Origin: JANQMY01 sp965227095
Lineage (GTDB): Bacteria; Pseudomonadota; Alphaproteobacteria; JANQMY01
NCBI GenBank assembly: GCA_965227095.1
Contig: CBDDFL010000001.1
Location: 186,001 to 250,000 of the forward strand
Direction: 5' to 3'
DNA: 64,000 nt
The notes below the pieces were generated by a model. The model saw only the letters and a list, made by a program, of their open reading frames with translations. It was not told the origin of the DNA and ran no database searches. Of the stretch, positions 51,314 through 59,787 are shown in pieces. Numbering within the stretch: the stretch's first letter is position 1; each line of letters opens with the position of its first letter. The translations under genes were made by a program, and so were the position numbers.

Positions 51314-53065
51314 ATGTTTCACTTTGTAAGACTTGCCGCCGGCGGTGGCGGCGTCATTTTGCATGTCAATGATCAGCTCCGTGTTACAGGGGATCAAAAC
51401 GCGACTGAGGCAGACCAAGACATTTGGATCGTTGAAAAGATCGGCTCTAATCAATACACATTCCTGAGCCCGCATGACCAGAAATTCCTGAGTGTGGTGG
51501 ATGGAAAGGTTAAGCTGGCCGACATAGATTTGTCACAGCCGGCTAGACATAAGTGGATCGCATCGACTGTCCCGGCTTCGCCAGGAACCCTCCCGCCTTA
51601 TCTCGATTCGAAAGACCTAGTGTTCTTGGCAAACGCCGCTACACCGGACAGCTACCTCAATGTCGACCCGTCTAACGCCGAAGCACTGATCATGGAGGGG
51701 CTGGAGAACACACAGTCCACCGCCGTGTGGTTTTTGGAAACCCTCAACACCCTGATGAATCGGAAACAATGCCGATATCTACAGTATGACGAGGCCAGAG
51801 AAACGGTTGAGACGGATATACCGCGTGAAGGTCTTTCGCCGGCATTGTGGTTCATTGAGAAAAACCCAGGCCAAAACAAACTTGCCATTCGACGCTTATC
51901 CACCGGCAACTACTTGTCCGTCGTCGGCACGGACCAAGAGCTGACTCTCACAGACACAGATCATTCGGGCCCGGAGCAAGTGTGGACTGCCGTTGACGCA
52001 TCGGCAGACGGAAACGCCGGGGATGTCTATCTTCAGAACGAAGCCAGCCAGACCTACCTTCAAGTCCAGCCGGATCGCGGCACTGGAACATTCGTCGGCG
52101 CGCTTCCCGCTGAGGAAGAAAGACGGTTTGCCATGTGGCAACTCTTGGACCAAGCGGTCCCCGACGCGCGATCCGTTCATCTTCGTTACAATCTTCCAAA
52201 AGACATTAATTTGGCTGACCTGTTTTACATCGAGGTGCAGCCCGGACAGGACGATACGACTCCGACGGGGACATACTACTGTGCAATTGGGTACGGCAGT
52301 TCACGTCGCGGCGACAGACAACCCTGTGGGTATTTTGGTATTCAGAGATTACCCAACGGACAAAAGATGCTCATCTTTTCCGGTTGGAACAAACCGGAAT
52401 TTCCGAATGACAATCCCACAGTTCATTGGAAAGCGGACAGTGTAAAAGTTGTCGGTTTCGGAAACGAAGGCACCGGGATCTCTACACGCCTGACACCGGC
52501 GGCCTGGACCGACACGCACTGGCAGCGGTTTTGCCTGCATGCTGAACCTTACACGAATACGGACCATCCCGGAGACCTTGGTCATAAGACCGGCACATTG
52601 GTCAGCGCTTATGCCGACCTTGACCGCGCGGGCTGGCACCACATGGCCACGTTATTCTTCCCTTACGCGCAGGGCCAACTTTTTACCAGGGGATTTTATT
52701 CATTCATTGAAGACTTCAAACGCAATGGGCTTCATTCAAATGTGGAGGGAACACGGTCGCCCTGGGAACCGCGCTCGGCCAACTTCCAAAACATCTGCAT
52801 TCGGTCAAAACCGGCCGCGGCTTTGTTGAAGGTGAAAGATAAGGCGACCTTTACCGCATACTCACCGCACCCATTTTCCAACATGACAGCATCCGGCAAC
52901 GTTTCGAGCCCCACTTTCTATATGACAACGGGAACTGCAAACGACACAGAATACGCAACAAACCTCTACAAAAGACGACGCCCAGGGTCCACGATTAGGG
53001 CCAATACCAGACCCGAAAATTCGTTCGGTTTCATACCGGATCTTCCGCCGGAAACGAACAACTAG
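51314..53065 (+). CDS. Beta-trefoil-repeat protein with DUF3472-like domain
   Basis: The 583-residue product starts at the ATG at 51314 (after CAGGGAG); an upstream GTG at 51233 is possible but poorly supported. Residues 1-300 contain recurring strand units typical of beta-trefoil or fascin-like lectin folds (LRVTGDQNATEADQDIWIVE, FLSVVDGKVKLADIDLS, YLSVVGTDQELTLTD, TYLQVQPDRGTGTF). The C-terminal half (TYYCAIGYGSSRRGDRQPCGYFGIQRL) looks like DUF3472. No signal peptide is seen. The gene is more AT-rich than its neighbours and lies between two copies of one operator, which suggests acquired DNA. Function unknown; carbohydrate binding is a guess. Confidence 0.65.
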   Translation: MFHFVRLAAGGGGVILHVNDQLRVTGDQNATEADQDIWIVEKIGSNQYTFLSPHDQKFLSVVDGKVKLADIDLSQPARHKWIASTVPASPGTLPPYLDSKDLVFLANAATPDSYLNVDPSNAEALIMEGLENTQSTAVWFLETLNTLMNRKQCRYLQYDEARETVETDIPREGLSPALWFIEKNPGQNKLAIRRLSTGNYLSVVGTDQELTLTDTDHSGPEQVWTAVDASADGNAGDVYLQNEASQTYLQVQPDRGTGTFVGALPAEEERRFAMWQLLDQAVPDARSVHLRYNLPKDINLADLFYIEVQPGQDDTTPTGTYYCAIGYGSSRRGDRQPCGYFGIQRLPNGQKMLIFSGWNKPEFPNDNPTVHWKADSVKVVGFGNEGTGISTRLTPAAWTDTHWQRFCLHAEPYTNTDHPGDLGHKTGTLVSAYADLDRAGWHHMATLFFPYAQGQLFTRGFYSFIEDFKRNGLHSNVEGTRSPWEPRSANFQNICIRSKPAAALLKVKDKATFTAYSPHPFSNMTASGNVSSPTFYMTTGTANDTEYATNLYKRRRPGSTIRANTRPENSFGFIPDLPPETNN

Positions 53066-53126
53066 GATTTCAGCTGTAACTTCCTCGACATTTTATCTGT
53101 AGGCAGAAGACTCAATGATTAACTTA

Positions 53127-53149
53127 TATTGACACACGCAATGCCAATA
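53127..53149. promoter_or_regulatory. Operator copy 2 (TATTGACA-N7-TGCCAATA)
   Basis: The arms TATTGACA and TGCCAATA pair with one mismatch around a 7-base spacer, CACGCAA. Spacer length, the CAA-TG right junction and the following GT match copy 1 at 51083. It ends 16 bases before the start of the next gene, overlapping its likely promoter. Confidence 0.65.
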
Positions 53150-53165
53150 GTTATGTCACAAGGCC

Positions 53166-53840
53166 ATGAAAACAATTGTGCGTTCAGCTTTGGGATTGGC
53201 GGCCGTTGCGGCGACGACTTTTGCGGCGCTGTTCTGGTACGCCTTCCTTTCCCCACGACCGCCCGTCATGACAGACCCGGCAACGCTTGCGGGTGACGGC
53301 AGCACCATCGATTATTGCGCCCTGCCCAAGCTTGACGGCAGCGGGTTGAACGCCGCCGACATTCCCAAAGGCAATACGCCGGGATGCAGCTACAGCCATT
53401 TTCCGTTGCCGATCCTTGCCAAATGCACAGAGCCGCTGGCCGACGGCGCCGATGACATTCGGGGCCTATGGCAGGCTGTGTCCGGCCGCGTCGGTCATGT
53501 GGAACGCATCGAGCAATGCGGCAGCCGCGTGGTGGTGACCGCCGCTGGGATCATTCATGATTACGGTCCCAACAGCACCGGTGTGCTGAACACCAATGAC
53601 ACGGAAGGCGGCGTGCGCTTTCGCCTTGGCGGCAAGCCCTATTGCCCGCGCACCTCCGCCAGCATGATCTGGAAGAACGGCATCCTCAATTTTTACGCAT
53701 TTGGCTTAACCCCCTTACTGGCTGTGCGCCGCTATAGGGAGGGTGACGAGCTGGTCTGGGAATATGTGGATGGCAGCGTCACGCGCCTGAAGCGCATCTG
53801 TACACTGCCGGAGGAGCACAAGATCCCGACGCCTCGGTAA
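53166..53840 (+). CDS. Exported or membrane-anchored conserved hypothetical protein
   Basis: In this 224-residue protein a hydrophobic N-terminal segment (ALGLAAVAATTFAALFWYAFL) is followed by PPVMTDPATLAGDGSTIDYC and a mature domain with seven cysteines spread through it, for example YCALPKLDG, TPGCSYSHFPLPILAKC and IEQCGSRVVV. The conserved-looking phrase IRGLWQAVSGRVGHVERIEQCG suggests a lipocalin-like beta barrel, but I cannot name a family. The operator upstream ties its control to that of the tandem DsbA gene. Confidence 0.6.
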   Translation: MKTIVRSALGLAAVAATTFAALFWYAFLSPRPPVMTDPATLAGDGSTIDYCALPKLDGSGLNAADIPKGNTPGCSYSHFPLPILAKCTEPLADGADDIRGLWQAVSGRVGHVERIEQCGSRVVVTAAGIIHDYGPNSTGVLNTNDTEGGVRFRLGGKPYCPRTSASMIWKNGILNFYAFGLTPLLAVRRYREGDELVWEYVDGSVTRLKRICTLPEEHKIPTPR

Positions 53841-53922
53841 CTGGGGCGCTCATCCCGTGCGTGCGTCATGACGGCGTCGTGCTGCACAGACACGGGAAGT
53901 GCGGATCATGGGGGTGGTATGT

Positions 53923-55302
53923 CTACCGAGGATCGATCGGCGTGGGACAGGTGACGCCCGCTTCCACAATACCGGCGGCCTCCAGGCACAAATCCTCGCG
54001 CCAGCGGTCCGCATAGATCTGAATGCCCGTTGGCAGACCGTCGGCCACGCCCATGGGCAAGGCCACGGATGGCAGCCCCAGCGCATTGCCCGGCGTGATA
54101 AAGCGCACGGTGTCTTCAACCGTTCGAAGCCCTGTGTTCGGGTCCAGATCGGCATCCGCCGGCCAAGGGGTGCAGGTCCATGTGGGGCCGATCACAACCG
54201 GATAGGTTTCGAAAAATGCCGACCACAGACGGCTGAGACGCGCGCGATCCGCATGGAGTTCCGGGCTGGTGATTTTACTGGGCGCAAATTCGTCACACAA
54301 TTGGCCGATCACCGTGTGCAGCGGCGGGGTGAGGACATGTTCCAGTACGGGCAGCAAAACGGAAAAGTCCGCCGCCAAGACAAAGCCCCAAATCTCGCTC
54401 ACGCGCGCGAGTTCCGGTGGCTCAGCGTGGTCCACCTGCCAGCCCGACGCCTTTAAAATTTCCCCCGCCCGCTCAATTTCGGCATTGGTTGCCGCCGGCA
54501 CTGGGCCGCCGGGAATGTCGGTCACCAGAGCTGCTTTTTTTGGCGCCGGCGGGCCCTGAAGCGGCACATCGACCGACACCGGGTCCCGGATATCGCGCCC
54601 CGACAGAACCTCCAGCCCTATCTTCAAATCCGTGACAGACCGCGTCATGGGGCCTTCCACCAACATGGCTTGCACCGCCATGCCGCCGTCTTGCGGGTCG
54701 ATGGATTGGACATGAGGAATGCGCCCCGCCGTTGGTTTTAACGACGTAATGCCATTGCAATAGGCGGGGTTGCGCAAAGACCCACCAATGTCATTGCCCA
54801 ACCCAAAGGGTGTCATGCCAGTTGCCAACGCGACCCCCTCACCGCCACTGGAGCCGCCGGCGGTCAGGTCTTTGTTCCACGGGTTGAGCGTGCGCCCGCG
54901 CAGTGGATTATCCGTTGACAGACGAAGCCCCATTTCCGGCATATTGGTGCGCCCGATGGGCACCGCCCCCGCCGCCTTCATGCGCGCCACCACGGGGGCA
55001 TCCCCCACCGGCAGGGCGTCGGCGAAGGCGGGCACGCCGTTGGTGGTGGGCTTGCCCGCAAAATCGATATTTTCTTTGACGGTGAAGGGCACCCCATGGA
55101 ACGGGCCAACCGGCTCTGACGCATCGGCCTTATCCGCGGCGGCAAGCGCTTCATCCGCCATGACCACCACCACGGCGTTCACCTCACCATTGACCTGGTC
55201 GATGCGATCGAGATGCGCTTGCACCACTTCGCGGCTGGACACGTCTTTGGCCCGGATCATTGCCGCCAATTCATGGGCGCTTTTTTTGTGTAACTCGGTC
55301 AT
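53923..55302 (-). CDS. Amidase signature family hydrolase
   Basis: The 459-residue protein carries the Ser-cisSer-Lys triad: Lys in PFTVKENIDFAG, then TAGGSSGGEGVALATGMTPFGLGNDIGGSLRNPA with both serines. The C-terminal GLPTGIQIYADRWREDLCLEAAGIVE is also typical. The layout fits a stand-alone amidase acting on small aliphatic or aromatic amides or carbamates, not GatA (no gatB or gatC nearby). The start at 55302 follows AGGAGGACCCCC. Confidence 0.9.
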   Translation of the reverse strand: MTELHKKSAHELAAMIRAKDVSSREVVQAHLDRIDQVNGEVNAVVVVMADEALAAADKADASEPVGPFHGVPFTVKENIDFAGKPTTNGVPAFADALPVGDAPVVARMKAAGAVPIGRTNMPEMGLRLSTDNPLRGRTLNPWNKDLTAGGSSGGEGVALATGMTPFGLGNDIGGSLRNPAYCNGITSLKPTAGRIPHVQSIDPQDGGMAVQAMLVEGPMTRSVTDLKIGLEVLSGRDIRDPVSVDVPLQGPPAPKKAALVTDIPGGPVPAATNAEIERAGEILKASGWQVDHAEPPELARVSEIWGFVLAADFSVLLPVLEHVLTPPLHTVIGQLCDEFAPSKITSPELHADRARLSRLWSAFFETYPVVIGPTWTCTPWPADADLDPNTGLRTVEDTVRFITPGNALGLPSVALPMGVADGLPTGIQIYADRWREDLCLEAAGIVEAGVTCPTPIDPR

Positions 55303-55492
55303 GGGGGTCCTCCTGCGTATTTTTAGTTGAGGCAGACGCTAGCAAAACCAGCAGGGCTTGTCTCGGGGACGCGCGGCGCCCCCCTAAACTCTTCGACAAA
55401 AAAGGCGAATTGCCTTACCAGAGTACCTACGAAGCCGTCAGCCATGCGAAAGAACCTCAGACCGTTCACACGAAAAATCCCAAGAAAGATAC

Positions 55493-56590
55493 ATGACCCT
55501 TCTCATTTTTTTCCTGGTGCTGGCCATCGGGGTGTCGTTTTTCTGCTCCATTTCAGAAGCCGTTTTGCTGTCCGTCCGCCCGTCCTACATCGCCACCCTG
55601 GAGCAACAGGGCGACAAACGCGCCAAAACCCTTCAAAAACTAAGGGATAATCTGGACCGCCCCTTGGCCGCCATTTTGACCGCCAACACCATTGCCCACA
55701 CGGTCGGGGCCGCGGGCGTGGGCGCGCAGGCCGCCGTTCTGTTCGGCAATGAATATTTGGGGGTCATCTCCGGCGTGTTGACCCTGCTCATTCTGATCTT
55801 TTCCGAAATCATTCCCAAAACCATTGGCGCCACTTATTGGAAGCAATTGGCGCCCACCTTTGGCCGCTTGATCGACGGGTTGACCCTCATGCTTCTGCCC
55901 TTTGTGTGGCTGTCGGCCTTGCTCACCCGCATGCTGGCCCCCGCGGGGGTGAGCGGCTTTACCTTCAGCCGCGAAGAAATGGAAGCCATGGCCGAAATCG
56001 GCGCCACCGAAGGCGTGCTGGAGGACAAAGAACTGAAGATCGTCAAAAACCTCATGGCGCTTCAGCAATTGTCGGTGCGGGACATCATGACCCCGCGTTC
56101 CGTCGTGTTCTCGGTTCCGGCGGACATGCAGGTGCAGGACTTTTTTATCCAATACGAAAAGAACCCGTTCTCGCGCATCCCGCTTTATGGCGACGGCATC
56201 GACGATGTGGGCCATTACGTGCTCAAGGCGGACTTGCTGGTCGCTCAGGCAAAAGACGAATTCGCCCGGCCCCTGTCCGACTTCAAACGCGAATTCATGA
56301 TGCTGCCCGATATTCTCTCGGCGTCCTCCTGTTTCGATAAGTTGACCCAGGAACGCGCCCATATCGCCTTGGTGATCGATGAATACGGCTCCATGGCGGG
56401 GCTTGTCACGTTGGAAGACGTATTGGAAACTTTGATCGGTCTTCAGATTACAGACGAATTAGACACGGTGGAAGACATGCAAGTGCTGGCGCATAAGCGC
56501 TGGCGCGAGCGTATGCGCAATATTGGCGTGGATCCGGACAGCTTCGACCACGCAAAAGAAAAACAAGACGGGGAATCAAAGCCGACTTGA
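55493..56590 (+). CDS. CNNM-domain/CBS-pair transporter-like protein (hemolysin-C family)
   Basis: In this 365-residue protein, residues 1-165 form a CNNM (DUF21) membrane domain with four helices, including FFCSISEAVLLSVRPSYIATL and SEIIPKTIGATYWKQL, the conserved EXIPK motif. A linker helix (FSREEMEAMAEIGATEGVLEDKE) leads to two CBS domains (VRDIMTPRSVVFSVPADM and HIALVIDEYGSMAGLVTLEDVLETLIG). The C-terminal CorC_HlyC domain is missing, so it is a short form. The family exports Mg2+ or Co2+, or senses Na+. Confidence 0.88.
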   Translation: MTLLIFFLVLAIGVSFFCSISEAVLLSVRPSYIATLEQQGDKRAKTLQKLRDNLDRPLAAILTANTIAHTVGAAGVGAQAAVLFGNEYLGVISGVLTLLILIFSEIIPKTIGATYWKQLAPTFGRLIDGLTLMLLPFVWLSALLTRMLAPAGVSGFTFSREEMEAMAEIGATEGVLEDKELKIVKNLMALQQLSVRDIMTPRSVVFSVPADMQVQDFFIQYEKNPFSRIPLYGDGIDDVGHYVLKADLLVAQAKDEFARPLSDFKREFMMLPDILSASSCFDKLTQERAHIALVIDEYGSMAGLVTLEDVLETLIGLQITDELDTVEDMQVLAHKRWRERMRNIGVDPDSFDHAKEKQDGESKPT

Positions 56591-56612
56591 TCTGCGCTTC
56601 CACGCGCATGGG

Positions 56613-57647
56613 TCACAAGGTGGCGAAAAATCCTTCCACATAGACGGAAATGATGGCCGCTAAGGTCCACGTCACTGGTGGAATGAAGACAAAGAGGATC
56701 AAACGAAAGAGCGTGGAGCCACTCAACGGCCACTCGTCGACTTTCTCCACAGCCTCTCGATAAGCCAACAGTCTTGGCACATCTCCATGTGTCATGCGCG
56801 CTTCGCTGGGGATCGCCCGCAGAGCCGCTGCCACACGCTCTAGCTCTGCCGACTTCACTTGTCGAATACGCGCCCGCGCATCGCCGAGCGGGTGCAAGAT
56901 GCCGTATCCAATAAGCAGCGTTGACACGACGCTGCTAGGGATAATGTCATCAGCTTCTAGATTGCCGATGATGATCACCTGTAACGGCAACACGGCCAAG
57001 GCCCCCAGCACGAACAAGATTTGTAGGGTGGTGATCCGTGTAAAAATGATCATGCGCTCATTGTTGAGCAAATCAATATTCGGCAACGTGCGGGCCACGC
57101 GCCCAATATAGCGGGCATTATCGGAGATGATCCAAGCGGTATAGGCAATAGCGGCCCATAAAGCGGGGATAATAATGATGGGCCACACTTCATATCCAGG
57201 CGGCAAACCGTCTCGAACCACATTCTCGTAAATGCGCCCAACCGCAAACATGATCGCCCCAAACAGAAAACCCGCGATCGTAATCCGGATATGGGTTTTG
57301 GGATGACGGTCGATTGCCGGTGCGCGACACACAGCGTCAAAACCGACAGGGTCACGCTCGAAATAAAAATCCAATTGCCTCAAGTCACGCTGCAGTTGAC
57401 GCACGCTAAACACCGCCATACCGCACATATAGGCGATGGCGATCACATTAATCAGCATCGTGACGGCTGGGCGTACCAACTCTTGCGCCGGGATATCTTG
57501 CAGGTAACTCAGAGCGATAATCGGCAAGCCTCCTGATACCGCAAATCCGCACCAGACGATCCCCGCCACCGCGAACGCCGAGAGCCCCAGTCGATCCGCA
57601 AATTGGATCAAGTGATGGGGCCTGTCTTCCGAGGGCGCGTCTGTCAT
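56613..57647 (-). CDS. Multi-pass membrane protein, unknown
   Basis: The 344-residue product has about seven or eight hydrophobic helices, with a long cytoplasmic stretch after helix 3 (VRQLQRDLRQLDFYFERDPVGFDAVCR) and another before the last two helices (RARIRQVKSAELERVAAALRAI). No family motif is clear. It converges on the CNNM gene, 22 bases apart, and lies 40 bases downstream of nothing co-directional except the LLM oxidoreductase further upstream in the map. Confidence 0.6.
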   Translation of the reverse strand: MTDAPSEDRPHHLIQFADRLGLSAFAVAGIVWCGFAVSGGLPIIALSYLQDIPAQELVRPAVTMLINVIAIAYMCGMAVFSVRQLQRDLRQLDFYFERDPVGFDAVCRAPAIDRHPKTHIRITIAGFLFGAIMFAVGRIYENVVRDGLPPGYEVWPIIIIPALWAAIAYTAWIISDNARYIGRVARTLPNIDLLNNERMIIFTRITTLQILFVLGALAVLPLQVIIIGNLEADDIIPSSVVSTLLIGYGILHPLGDARARIRQVKSAELERVAAALRAIPSEARMTHGDVPRLLAYREAVEKVDEWPLSGSTLFRLILFVFIPPVTWTLAAIISVYVEGFFATL

Positions 57648-57687
57648 AAGGGGACCGCAGCTGACAAAGAGGGTGGGGCGCGCAGGC

Positions 57688-58542
57688 CTACACCTTACCG
57701 ACGACCTCGTCCCCCAATTTTTTTATGCCGTCGATCGGGTTCGGCCCCAGTGCCATGGTCGGCACCACGGCGCGGGCAACCCCCAGATCCTGCATGGGCT
57801 TAAGGCTGTCTGGGCTGCCGCCCGGCCACATCACGGTGATTTCAAGCTCGTCGTAATTGCGGCCCACCTTTGCGCAGGCTTCTTTAAGCTGCTCCAATTG
57901 CGGGGCCAGTTCGGCGGGATCGGCGGTCGGCGCGAACCAACCATTGCCGAGCGTTGCCGTGCGTTCGAATATCTTGCCTTTATTGCCGCCCATAATGACC
58001 GGAAACGGATCTTGGATCGGCGTCGGATAGCTTTTGAAGCCAGTCCAATCCAGAAACTCACTTTGGTGTTCCACCATGTCGCCGGACCAAATCTTCCGCA
58101 TACCCGCAATATAGTCATCAAAGCGGGCGCCGCGTTTTTCAAACGGAGTGCCCATGGCGCGGAATTCTTCCTTCAGCCAACCGATGCCCGCGCCCAACAT
58201 AAAACGGCCGCCGGACACAAAATCGAGGCTGGCCACTTGTTTGGCCATCAACAGCGGGTTGGCTTGCGCCACGATGTTCACGCCTGTTCCCAAACGAATG
58301 GTTTTGGTGGCAGTGGCAACGGCACTGAGTGCGATCAACGGATCGACAAACGGTGTTTCTGGTTCCGCCCCCATTTTGCCGCTGTCGTTATAGGGATATT
58401 TGGAGGCGTAATCTTTCGGTACGATCACATGTTCAAAGGTCCATACGGACTCAATTCCCACACTTTCCGCAAGCTGAGCAGTTCCCACGATCTGGTCAAC
58501 ATTTTCAAAGCCAATATTGATAGGGATCAGTCCGATTTTCAT
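57688..58542 (-). CDS. LLM-class (F420-dependent-type) oxidoreductase
   Basis: The 284-residue TIM-barrel protein of the luciferase-like superfamily shows AESVGIESVWTFEHVIVP, LSAVATATKTIRLGTGVNIV, AKQVASLDFVSGGRFMLGAGIGWLKEEFRAMG and PFPVIMGGNKGKIFERTATLGNGW, close to the group annotated as F420-dependent (TIGR03619). Members use F420 or FMN. It lies about 90 bases downstream of a DUF385-like barrel gene, and both face a TetR gene with paired operators. Confidence 0.86.
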   Translation of the reverse strand: MKIGLIPINIGFENVDQIVGTAQLAESVGIESVWTFEHVIVPKDYASKYPYNDSGKMGAEPETPFVDPLIALSAVATATKTIRLGTGVNIVAQANPLLMAKQVASLDFVSGGRFMLGAGIGWLKEEFRAMGTPFEKRGARFDDYIAGMRKIWSGDMVEHQSEFLDWTGFKSYPTPIQDPFPVIMGGNKGKIFERTATLGNGWFAPTADPAELAPQLEQLKEACAKVGRNYDELEITVMWPGGSPDSLKPMQDLGVARAVVPTMALGPNPIDGIKKLGDEVVGKV

Positions 58543-58632
58543 GGGGGCGCCTCCGGTGGTGGTCTGTTTTGCACCAACAGCCTAACAGCATATTGCGCCC
58601 GCGCCCAAAACGAATTGCCTCAATGCCCCGCC

Positions 58633-59034
58633 TTAGCGCGGATCGAGCCTTAAAAACCGGCTGGGCGCAAAGCCACACACCATGCGCAAGACAAGGCCCA
58701 TTTTGTAGTTGCGCGACACCGAGATCCATTCTTGTCCGTTGATCGGCACGGCCGTATAGGCCGCGCGCTCGCCATGACGGATGCCTTCCACATCCGGATT
58801 TTTGAGGACCGCGTAATACCATTTACGCACCCAGTGATTGGAGGAAATGTAGAGCGCCTCATTGTGTACCAAAACCGCCAGGTTCCGCTTGATGTCACCA
58901 CCCTGCCCATCGGTCACAAACAAGGTGATGCCGCCGTCCATGTCCGGCTGGAATACGCGGATCGCCACTTCGGCCAGCGCGACGATGCACACATATCCAA
59001 GAAAAATAATGCCAACGATCCAGAAAACATTCAC
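58633..59034 (-). CDS. Membrane-anchored DUF385-like split-barrel protein
   Basis: In this 133-residue protein an N-terminal helix (VFWIVGIIFLGYVCIVALAEVAI) anchors a small barrel with NLAVLVHNEALYISSNHWVRKWYYAVLKNPDVEGIRHGERAAYTAVPI, resembling the nitroreductase/quinone-reductase split-barrel proteins related to Ddn. It is the proximal gene divergent from tetR and probably under its control together with the LLM oxidoreductase. The cofactor and substrate are unknown. Confidence 0.7.
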   Translation of the reverse strand: MNVFWIVGIIFLGYVCIVALAEVAIRVFQPDMDGGITLFVTDGQGGDIKRNLAVLVHNEALYISSNHWVRKWYYAVLKNPDVEGIRHGERAAYTAVPINGQEWISVSRNYKMGLVLRMVCGFAPSRFLRLDPR

Positions 59035-59050
59035 GGGAACCTCCCTCTCG

Positions 59051-59089
59051 ACGTACAGTGTACGTTTACGCTATACGTACGATGTACGT
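59051..59089. promoter_or_regulatory. Paired ACGTAC-N3-GTACGT operators
   Basis: Two perfect 15-base inverted repeats, ACGTAC-AGT-GTACGT (59051-59065) and ACGTAC-GAT-GTACGT (59075-59089), are offset by 24 bases between the divergent split-barrel and tetR genes. They are strong candidates for binding of the TetR encoded at 59125. Confidence 0.85.
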
Positions 59090-59124
59090 GAGTCAACCAT
59101 CCTCCACCAAAAAAGGTCTCACTC

Positions 59125-59787
59125 TTGCCAGTTCGAGAAAAACTGACCCGTCACACCATTCTTCAGGCCGCCGTCGCCTATGCCGATCAACACGGCACCG
59201 ACCGCCTGAGCATGCGGGTGTTGGCAAGCGAACTGCACTGTGGGGCCATGTCGCTTTACAATCACGTGGCCAACAAAGACGACATGTTCGACGGCATGGT
59301 CGATCTGATCGCAAGCGAGATCGACCTTCCCCCAGCGGCGGTAACCGATTGGAAAGCGGCGTTGCGGGACACCGCGATTTCGGCCCAGCGCACCTTAACG
59401 CGCCATTCCTGGGCGATCCGTTTTTGGTCAACTCAGAAATTGGGGCCCGCGAAATTGCAACACATGGAATCGATCCTCCGTGTACTGCGCGAGGCGGGAT
59501 TTTCAGTGGCGCTGGCCTGCCGCGCCTATCACGCCATCACCATGCATATCGTCGGCTTCACGTTTCAAGAGCTGGACTTTCCTATAAAAGGCGAGGCTGA
59601 GATTAAAGAGGCCGCGGGAAACTTCATGCGCGATTTTGCGGATCACGACATCCCCTATTTCATGGAACATGTGCGGCATCATTTGTCAGATCACCATGAA
59701 GACGATGAGTTCGCCTTTATGCTCGACTTGATCTTGGATGGGCTCGAGCGCCTCAAAACCTCGGAACAGACTTCGGGCTGTCCTTAG
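59125..59787 (+). CDS. TetR family regulator with C-terminal TetR_C-type domain
   Basis: In this 220-residue protein the helix-turn-helix is LTRHTILQAAVAYADQHG followed by LSMRVLASELHCGAMSLYNHVANKDDMF, the class with a SLYNHV recognition helix as in true TetR. The C-terminal ligand domain contains DTAISAQRTLTRHSWAIRFW and FAFMLDLILDGLERL. A TTG at 59125 must be the start, since no ATG precedes the DNA-binding helices in frame; AAAAGG is 8 bases upstream. Its stop overlaps that of the autotransporter gene. It probably controls the divergent split-barrel/LLM pair. Confidence 0.88.
   Translation: MPVREKLTRHTILQAAVAYADQHGTDRLSMRVLASELHCGAMSLYNHVANKDDMFDGMVDLIASEIDLPPAAVTDWKAALRDTAISAQRTLTRHSWAIRFWSTQKLGPAKLQHMESILRVLREAGFSVALACRAYHAITMHIVGFTFQELDFPIKGEAEIKEAAGNFMRDFADHDIPYFMEHVRHHLSDHHEDDEFAFMLDLILDGLERLKTSEQTSGCP

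Noticed and set aside
57673..58653. 326-codon open frame on the plus strand
   Set aside because: It overlaps the LLM oxidoreductase on the opposite strand and has no recognisable domain or ribosome-binding site.
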